Assembly (NCBI GenBank): GCA_951799445.1 | Contig: OX637296.1 | Location: 14,508,001 to 14,572,000, forward strand | From: Pseudisothecium myosuroides | Taxonomy: Eukaryota; Streptophyta; Bryopsida; Hypnales; Lembophyllaceae | DNA length: 64,000 nucleotides | Direction: 5' to 3' | In this document: piece by piece, positions 56,601 to 64,000 of the stretch | Position numbering within the stretch: position 1 is the first letter of the stretch | How the letters are laid out: each line of letters begins with the position of its first letter | Position numbers and translations under genes: made by a program | Notes under the pieces: model-generated | Told to the model about the DNA's origin: nothing | The model's database searches: none | Seen by the model: the letters and a program-made list of their open reading frames with translations, nothing else

Positions 56601-59600
56601 CGTTTCGGTGGCTCTAAGGTAATTTGATCAGAGTGTTTCTAATGTGAATGTGAGGCGTTCTGCTTTTTCCTGAATCGTGATAAATTGTTTTATTTGCTGG
56701 GTAATTTGTTCATCACCTCAGCTAAGGTTCTGGATACTAATTCAGTTATACGGGCAGAGACACTTGTTCGTCAATACATGTCAGTTTTATAATTCAATTA
56801 TTGGTGTACTTCAGTTCTCATACTGGTTCGTTTGTTCTCCAGCGGAAGTACGACATCATGTCGTCACCTGTGCGGTTTGGGGCTTTCTCAATGGGAGCAT
56901 CACCATCATCACCAGCTGCCTCGCCCTGGTCATCTCCGGTGAAGCATGCGGGGACTCCGGGTTCGTATGGTGCCAAGAGACCCCCATCTACTCCCGTTAG
57001 CATCACAATGACAACTGCAAAGTGGTTGCGAACGGTGATATCACCGTTGCCCGCGGAGCCATCTGTAGAGCTGCAGCTGTTTTTCCGCTCATGTGATCGC
57101 GACATATCTGCTGATGTCAAGAACAGAGCCCATGTGTTATTGGAATTGATATTCTCAACGGAGAGGAGTGAAAGCTGGCAGAGTGAAGCTGGGTTCATGG
57201 ATATTATCTGGGCTGAGCAGCGTAGACTGGAAGCTATAAAATTGTACTATAAAGTTCTAGGCGCTATGTGTCGATCTGAAGGACAAAGGCTCCATACCAA
57301 TAATCTGACTGCACTTCTTTCCAATGAACGCTTTCATAGATGCATGATAACATGCTCTGCTGAGCTTGTCCTTGCTACTCATAAAACCGTGACCATGGGC
57401 TTCCCTGCAGTTTTGGAACCCGCTGGTATAACTGCTTTTGATTTAAGTAAAGTGATAGAATACTTTGTTAGGCATGAGGATACTTTACCTCGTGAGCTTA
57501 AGCGACATCTGAACACAATAGAGGAAAGGATACTCGAGAGCATGGCGTGGGAGAAAGGATCGTCCATGTACAACTCACTTATTGTTGCGAGACCCTCACT
57601 TGTAACTGAGATCAATCGATTGTGTTTGCTGGCTGAACCAATGCCCGCGTTGGAGAACCTCGGATCTCAAGAGCGACCGTCTCCTCATGCTATCCTGGGA
57701 ACTCCAATATCAGAAGGTCAAGCAGGTACCCGCAGTTAACACTTATTGCTTTCCATTTCCTTCAAGTGAGTTGAAACGAAGTTTATTTCTGGTTTTAGAG
57801 TATTCGTTTTTTTTTGTGCTTAAAGTATTTTTCATACTATTTCCCATTTCGTTCCGCTTTCAAGATCTTGAGCTAGCACGGGCGTGCTGGAGTTCAATTA
57901 TTCTGGCTGCTAATATTTATGTTGTTACTGAGGTTCAGTTAAGGTGGCTTGTACGTTGCCGACACCGTTAAGTGTATCATCACCGCCTAGAAATGGAGGA
58001 TCTTCAACAGCAGAAGCAGGTTTTCAGTCACCTGTCAAGGATAGACTTTCCGCATTTTCTGCCTTCAGTTCTCCTTTGAGAAATCGTCTACGGGCCCCTC
58101 TGCAATCAGCATTTGCCAGGTACAATTTACCGCCAGTTGTTACTTGGTGCTTATTTTTCGAGAATTTGCCTTCTATCTTTCTTTTTATGTACTTGGAAGT
58201 GAGCGGAGTATCCATGTAGAGTATTGCTGTCAGGGTTTTGCTGGATGTCTCTTAAAGAAGGAATTCTCTAACGGTAGCAGTCAAAGAGACTCTCTTGTGA
58301 CGCTGTTGCTGTCAACGTTGTGTGTTACAGTCCACAGAGACCAAGTCCACTTGGTGGAGGAGAGACATGTGCAGACACAGTTATCAATGTGTTCTTCCAA
58401 AAGGTAGCGTGCAAGCCTTGGTTGAAAGTAGCACATGAGACTTCGGAATGTCTTGCTATTTTCTGTTAAGTGTTCCATACAGTACTCTTGCTAGGCTTGA
58501 TTAAGACATTCCTGTGGAGTTGCAAATCCTGATCATCTCAGTACTGAAGTCATGACTGACAAAACCATAACCTCTCTAGTTGGTCTTGCTCAAAATTCAT
58601 AAATGAACACTTATAACAACATTTTTTGTGAGCAGGCTCTCATGTTGGCAGCAGTTAGGATACGTACCGTATGCGAGCGGGTTGGGCAATCACAACAGCT
58701 GATTGAACGAGTGTACAAGGTGTTTCAACACGCATTGCATAATGAAACAAACCTTTTTTTCAACCGGCATATAGATCAACTGGTTTTGTGCACTATCTAT
58801 GGTGTCTGCAAGGTTGGTCTCTTAGTTAACCCCATCATTGTCATATTGTGGACGATGTTTAGTTGCTTTACTTTGCCTCATCTAACCTCTTTTCACTCTT
58901 CTGTTGCACAGGTTGGTCTGTTGAATGCTAAGTTAGCATATACGTTGTTGAGATGACTTGGTCTTGAGAATAATGATCTCGGTAATATTGCAGGTTAGCA
59001 AAGTGGATGTGAAATTTCGTGACATCATCCATCATTATCGATCACAGCCACAATCCAAGCTGAACGTTGTCCGGAATGTCTTTATAGACCAACCTCCTTT
59101 GTGTCCTACAGGGGTGTGTACATTTATCTCTTAGTGACCCATTCTAGTACCTTGCAGATGTTTTCCTGCAGGGTTTCTGGCCTAAAGATTTGGATTTGTT
59201 CAGATTGCAATTTAATTAGGAATTTGCAAGACAGCATTGTAGTTGATTGAGTTATTACATTAATCCGTGCGTTCTGCTGATTGACTTCAATTGCACACGT
59301 ACAGAAAACAGGAGGGCTCGAGTCTGGTGATATAATCAAGTTTTACAACGACGTATTTGTGCATGCTACCAAGAGATTCTTGGTGCAGCTTGGCTCCAAC
59401 TTTACCTCGAGTCCAAGGGGAGCTCCTGGCCCTGAAAAAGATGATGGTGAGATTATTGGGTTCTGCAAGCATGAATTTAAAGACAGGCGGAATTACAAGT
59501 CAAGTAAATCCACATACAAAATGGACAGTTGCATCTCCTCATTCCAATTAGGATGTCTAGGGTTGCACTGATTTTAGCATAATGATCGCTGAAATTCTTT

Positions 59601-60120
59601 ATACGATGTTCTTAACCTTGTGTGTGTCTGCAGGTGAGGCTCCAGGTTCACCTGTTGCCTCGATTTTCTCAACATTCCCAGATGTCTCTCCGAAAAAAGT
59701 TTCAGCTTTGCACAATGTTTTCGTATCCCCTCTCAGATCAAGCAAGGTATGCGAAGATTCTTTTACTTTCTCTTCTCTAGTGTCTGTCGGTCCTGCGGAT
59801 GAACGATGTCAATCAAGTTTTACAAGTTGCAAAGGATGTGACTTGGAGGATGTTTTTGATGCAGGTTGATTTGTTGATGTCTCCACGAACTAGGAGTCTA
59901 TACGCCTGCGTAGGGGAGAGTACTAAAGAATATCAAAGCCCTTCCAAGGACCTAACTGCTATTAATAATCGATTGAACAAGAGATTTGTCGCGAATGGTA
60001 AGGATATCACTTCGTCTATTGTGGTTGACCACGATCCTTGTCCCAAATTATTGGGACTTTTCTGTTTTTAAACTCTTCATATTTCTCCACACTGTAGGGA
60101 GATGGTCGAGTTGTTTTTGA
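53635..60120 (+). CDS. RBR: Retinoblastoma-related protein (RBR), 18 predicted coding exons
   Basis: RBR is the nuclear pocket protein that binds E2F/DP and, until phosphorylated by cyclin-CDK, represses S-phase genes. Predicted exons: 53635-53946, 54163-54267, 54474-54619, 54741-54837, 55006-55052, 55164-55371, 55661-55727, 55945-56127, 56431-56618, 56843-57725, 57939-58119, 58331-58403, 58636-58812, 58994-59113, 59305-59446, 59634-59746, 59865-59997, 60098-60120. All phases agree, giving about 1,065 aa, near the usual 1,000. An in-frame TAA at 53,620 supports the ATG. The N-terminal domain is about 105-450 ([21 protein letters not shown]), pocket A about 505-720 ([18 protein letters not shown]), pocket B about 807-955 ([32 protein letters not shown]), then a tail with [13 protein letters not shown]. 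Many CDK-type S/T-P sites sit in the N-terminus, spacer and tail (SPVK twice, SPLR, SPKK, SPSK). The last exon's frame is uncertain; see findings. Confidence 0.93.
54620..54740 (+). other. GC-AG intron of RBR
   Basis: The exon boundary fixed by homology ([15 protein letters not shown]) falls at ATCAG|GCACGC, so this intron uses a GC donor. The acceptor is TTTTTCAG at 54,740. No GT donor nearby restores the frame. Confidence 0.7.
55143..55155 (+). promoter_or_regulatory. E2F-like motif inside an RBR intron
   Basis: TTTTTGGCGGGAA matches the E2F consensus TTTGGCGGGAA and lies just before the acceptor at 55,163. It could be a second E2F input or a coincidence within the polypyrimidine tract. 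Confidence 0.35.
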
Positions 60121-61080
60121 TGGTGAAGCGCGCAGTGATTATAGCCGAGGATTCTATTTCACTAAGCGTGTTTATGTCTTGGCAGGCGATTTGGCCGGTT
60201 GGACTTTGAAGAAGCATCCACAGTGATTGCTTCGGTGTCATCAAATACGCTCCGTTCCTGCAACATTGTATCAAATGTTATTTCAAGACAATCAGAGAAT
60301 TCTGAATGAGTTGCCAATTGGGAAATACCGTAGTGGTCCAGGAACCACCAGTTGGAGTGTATTCGTGACACTGTAGGTGTACAACAATATTTATAGCAGG
60401 CAGCACAAGCAAGGTCAAGGTATAGGCGAAAGAGTTTTTTTATTTTTCCCATTTATCCCCCTCGTTTTTAGCGATCGTGTCATCCATTGTTATACCCGCT
60501 GTTGCTGCATGCAGGTACCGGAGCAGAAAAATTAGCTGAGGTATAGCCAATAGTGTGGTTCCTGGCCAGCTCTTGTCGTAGTTCCCCACTTCCCCTTGTG
60601 CCATATTAGCTTCACAAATGATCAAATCTGTTTACACAAATGAAACCGGGGGGTCCTTGTGTTCCCCTCATTTAATAATGGTCACTCCTCAAGCCAGGCA
60701 TGACCATGTTCTTCTCGAACAGTTCAACGCTCTCGATGAACACGAAGCCTTAGTCCTAGTGCCATTTAGTTATCATTCAGTGTGCATACTGCATACCTGT
60801 AAATACAAAATTTCAAACAGTCATCGTCTCTTTTTCTGCTGACAGTCTTTTCTTCACAGGATGTAGACTACTCATTCTCATCATTCATGCCTGGACCACA
60901 CTAGCCATAGAACTGATAGCAGCTCCAAGGAAAGTATAATTTTGAAGAGTGAGAGGATAAGGCACTATGCTAAGGAGACATTTGGTGCTCAACCGAACAG
61001 AGTCTATGATAGACTCCGCTTTGTAAGGACCAAGAAACGGCGTTTTGGAATGAAGCAAAAGTTTGTACATATTTAACATG
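60121..61080 (+). other. RBR 3' region, probable 3' UTR
   Basis: After the predicted stop the frame starting [15 protein letters not shown] stays open to a TGA at 60,224-60,226, which may be the real C-terminus if the last splice differs by a base. The rest has no coding feature. The less AT-rich composition typical of the locus fades by about 61,080. No clear polyadenylation signal was pinned down. Confidence 0.4.
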
Positions 61081-61296
61081 GTTATTTTTAAACAGACTAC
61101 AAGTTAAAGCTGCCACTTGATTTTTACAAACTTGTTTCTTGAACGCCATTTGTGCTTGGTTTGGACCAGCCTTCAAAACGTTTCTAAACGTGGAAGTTGG
61201 GATGATGAAAATCGCCTCACCAATGTAATTGCTCAAAACGATTCTCAAACGTGGAGGTTGGATGATGAAAAATCACCTACCCTAGGCCACTGCAAA

Positions 61297-61455
61297 AACA
61301 ACTCCTTCAAATTCCTGCCTAAATTGTACGCTTTTGCCTAAAATGTAAATATGAACATGAAAGTCTACGGTGAAAAAACAACTCCTTTGTATTCTTGCCC
61401 AAATTGTACTCTTTTGCCTAAAATGTAAACTTTATGAACATCAAAGTCCACACTC
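61297..61455 (+). repeat. Tandem duplication, about 78 bp x 2
   Basis: ACAACTCCTT followed by TGCC(T/C)AAATTGTAC and TTTTGCCTAAAATGTAAA occurs twice in a row, each ending in an AAAGTC(T/C)AC block. Confidence 0.8.
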
Positions 61456-61584
61456 TAATGTTCAAGAAATACTAGTGGTTAACTCCTAATTAAAGCTCTT
61501 TTAAATTTTAAAACATTTTTGGGTTGTTTGTTCATTTTAAGTGAAGTAGCAAAAATTATTTTTTGCATGCATGGATCTCATTCA

Positions 61585-62005
61585 TGCAATGCTTTGAAGA
61601 CTTAAATTTTTTTATATGTCATTGCAACACAAGTTAAAAATGAGATCCTATAGTTAGAAGTTATTTAAAATGCATAAAATTTTATTAACATCTCTTTTTG
61701 TCCCTTGAAGACTTAAATTTTTTTATATGTCATTGCAACACACGTTAAAAATGAGATCCTATAGTTAGAAGTTATTTAAAATGCATAAAACTTTATAAAC
61801 ATCTCTTTTTGTCCAAGGTGTTGTTTTTGTGCAATTTTGAGAGTAATTTCTTGTTTTTTTGCATGCATGAATCTCACTTATGCAATGCCTTGAAGACCTG
61901 AATTTTTTATATGTCATTGCAACACAAATTAAAAATGAGTTCCTATAATTCAAAGTTCTTCAAAATGCATAAAACTTTATTTGCATCTCTTTTTGTCCAA
62001 GGTGT
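61585..62005 (+). repeat. Tandem repeat, three units of 105-180 bp
   Basis: Each unit carries CTTGAAGAC(T/C)T or CTTTGAAGAC, TTTTTATATGTCATTGCAAC, AAAATGAG, AAAATGCATAAAA and CATCTCTTTTTGTCC. Units start near 61,590, 61,706 and 61,888; the second and third are separated by an extra GGTGTTGTTTTTGTGCAATT block that also follows unit three. Confidence 0.85.
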
Positions 62006-62494
62006 TGTTTTTTGTGCAATTCTGAGAGTGTTTTTTCATTTTTGAATCAAGAAACTTTAAGGATTAATATAAAGTGACCCAATAAAAATGAAAAAATAGT
62101 TGTTTCAATTTTGAAAGTAAAGGATTCATATTGATCAATTGTTTAAAAATCTAATTACAGTATAAATAGAGGCAATAATTAAAATATGTACTTTTAAAAT
62201 TGAATACATATAGAAATGAAAGGATAATAAAGACTATAAAGTTCAAAAAACTTGCCAATGTTGCTATTATATGTTTGGATATTTTTATTTTCAATATTTT
62301 GAAAACTTATAGTTTTAATTATAGGGTGTCCAAAAGTTAGATGCTAAAGAATTGTAGAATCTTTTGTTAATTTCCAACAAGAAATAGAGTTCTTTAATGA
62401 TAGGAAGCATGATTAGATGTTTACTCCATCCATTTTGGGTGTAGTTACTCGTACATGTTAATCTTCTCTATGTTATGTGTTTGCTCAAATAATC
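62006..62494. other. AT-rich non-coding sequence
   Basis: No gene or element recognised. Confidence 0.45.
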
Positions 62495-62497
62495 TTA

Positions 62498-63552
62498 GGG
62501 GTGAATGCAAGAAACATTTGCCGATTTTGTTGCGTTTTTATAGTACTCATGATTTTTTTTCTAGAATACTTTAAAAAAATTTAAAAAAAATTTAAAATTT
62601 AAAAAAAATAAATATATGGCTAATGTATACACCTTTAAGATGAAGGTAACCACCAAAGGAAATGCATAGAAAAATTCTCTAAGTAGGAGAACTAGAAATG
62701 TGCCAACTCTCAAGAAAAGAAATACTTTGATGTTTTAATTAGTTAAAAATAGGAAACAAAAATAAATACATAAAATGAAAATTGGTCATTTGTAACAACT
62801 CTATGGAGATGGTCATTCACCCAAAAAAACTCCAAAATAATATTTTATATGTTTTGAAATGCAAGCAGAAAGAAGTGGACTTTGTGAACTTCCATACCAC
62901 ATACAATTAATTTTTTTAGAATTCCTTTGGATAGTAGCTACAAGTCTACTAGAAGACCATCCCCTCCATATTTCAGCTCGAAATTCGTTTTTTTGAATAC
63001 TAAATAGTACACTAAAAAGGGTATTTAGTGTTGGATTACATTTAGTGTAATAACCACCCTACTTGACCCTACACTAAATGTCAATTTTAGGACGATTAGT
63101 GTAGTGCTAAACTTCAATGTGCCGCCTTCGCCTTCTCTTCCCTTCTACCTTCCTTTAATAAGTTCTAACACTAAATGTAAACATTTTCAGATTTCAGATT
63201 TACCATAGAGTATATTTAATGTTAGAAATTACATTTAATGTTACTTACTTTAGTAGGCTTAATGATATTTAGTGTCATGGTTCGCAAATAGTGTTGCCAA
63301 CACTAAATACCCTTTTTAGTGTACTAAGAACCTCCAAATTGGCAAGTGTAACATAAGAATGGGGGCTATTTTTGGACAATAAATTATTTTTGAAAATTAC
63401 CAAAAAAAATCAGGCAAGGTGTATAATAGTCATGAGTACCTTATCTGTAAATCTTGAATCATTTGGAGTGAAAATGCAAAAGTTATGGCCAAAAAACAAT
63501 TCAGCACGTGAGGTGTGACACAAAATAGTATAACTGTTTCTTGCATTCACCC
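62498..63552. mobile_element. Harbinger-like element, 1,055 bp including a nested insertion
   Basis: GGGGTGAATGCAAGAAACA at the left and TGTTTCTTGCATTCACCC at the right are inverted repeats, flanked by TTA at 62,495-62,497 and 63,553-63,555. It is collinear with the decayed copy at 10,238-10,931. The 312-bp TA-flanked element is nested inside. No transposase is encoded. Confidence 0.8.
63010..63321. mobile_element. TA-flanked miniature element, 312 bp (copy B)
   Basis: It has the same ends and interior as 25,862-26,174, with roughly seven differences counted by eye. It is flanked by TA at 63,008-63,009 and 63,322-63,323 and inserted in the Harbinger-like element. The related sequence near 10,735-10,750 lacks it. 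Confidence 0.85.
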
Positions 63553-63947
63553 TTAGATGGCTTCAAATTCAAATAAACATTGTGACAAATATTCAACTAC
63601 CAACCAATACAAAGTTGATATAAATTTTGAGACACTTAAACATTGTTTCTACTAAAATCATATTTTGTTTCAAGAACATTTAAACATCATAGGAAAATTG
63701 ATTATGGAGAGGCATGATAATTATGATGCAATTTATAGCTGAAGGTGAACTTAAAAAAATTCATTGAGAGGCCTCCTTGTACATAGCATTGTATTCAATA
63801 TATCATGGGTTTCCAAAGCATTAGAGAAAAATCAAGTCTCTAGAGGGTCAATCCAATGCCTTGAAAGGACCCCAATGATTATATTTTATTTTGCACAAAC
63901 ATTCATTTTTCCACTATTGCTACTTACTTATTAGTGTGGGGTGGCTC

Positions 63948-64000
63948 AAAATCCGAGTACTAAACTTTGAACTAAAAAAAGTTGGGGAATCAAGCTAATT
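63948..64000. mobile_element. Foldback-type element, copy 4, cut by the window end
   Basis: CTTTGAACTAAAAAAAGTTG followed by GGGAATCAAGCTAA matches the arm of the foldback elements at 1,284 and 14,925. Only the first part is within the window. Confidence 0.5.

Overview
The window looks like nuclear DNA of a land plant or close streptophyte relative. The one clear cellular gene is a plant-type retinoblastoma-related (RBR) gene with about 18 exons and short introns (roughly 75 to 500 nt). Short introns, AT-rich intergenic DNA and plant-style MITEs would suit a bryophyte or other seedless plant, but the exact lineage cannot be read from the sequence.

Layout. Positions 1 to about 35,100 are AT-rich and gene-poor, and are built from layered repeats: two relics of a LINE-type reverse-transcriptase tail (about 100-760 and 21,500-22,460), a long foldback family, Stowaway-like elements with TA duplications, Harbinger-like elements with TAA/TTA duplications, pogo/Emigrant-like miniature elements, a roughly 195-bp tandem array (28,645-31,490), and a repeat of several kb present twice (2,977-6,660 and 24,924-27,090). 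Several insertions are nested, and paralogous copies show the empty sites.

35,117-40,748 is the most striking object: an apparently complete piggyBac-type DNA transposon of 5.6 kb. It is flanked by TTAA on both sides, has terminal inverted repeats starting CCCCTAAA, and carries one uninterrupted 1,086-codon transposase ORF whose DDD catalytic aspartates and C-terminal Cys-rich domain are intact. At least six shorter non-autonomous elements in the window (5,477; 19,159; 28,955; 30,252; 43,220; 49,742) have the same kind of ends and TTAA flanks. The window therefore appears to hold both a possible source of transposase and its possible passengers.

40,749-51,160 is again repeat-dominated: miniature elements, retroelement poly-A tails, a Tc1/mariner transposase relic and an (AT)n tract.

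51,170-61,080 is the RBR locus: a GC-rich promoter/leader with an E2F-type site, a leader intron of about 1.7 kb, coding exons from 53,635 to about 60,120 and a 3' region. RBR is the pocket-domain repressor of E2F that controls G1/S entry. The E2F-type site suggests the usual RBR/E2F feedback loop. 61,300-64,000 returns to tandem repeats and nested miniature elements. No tRNA, rRNA or CRISPR array was recognised.
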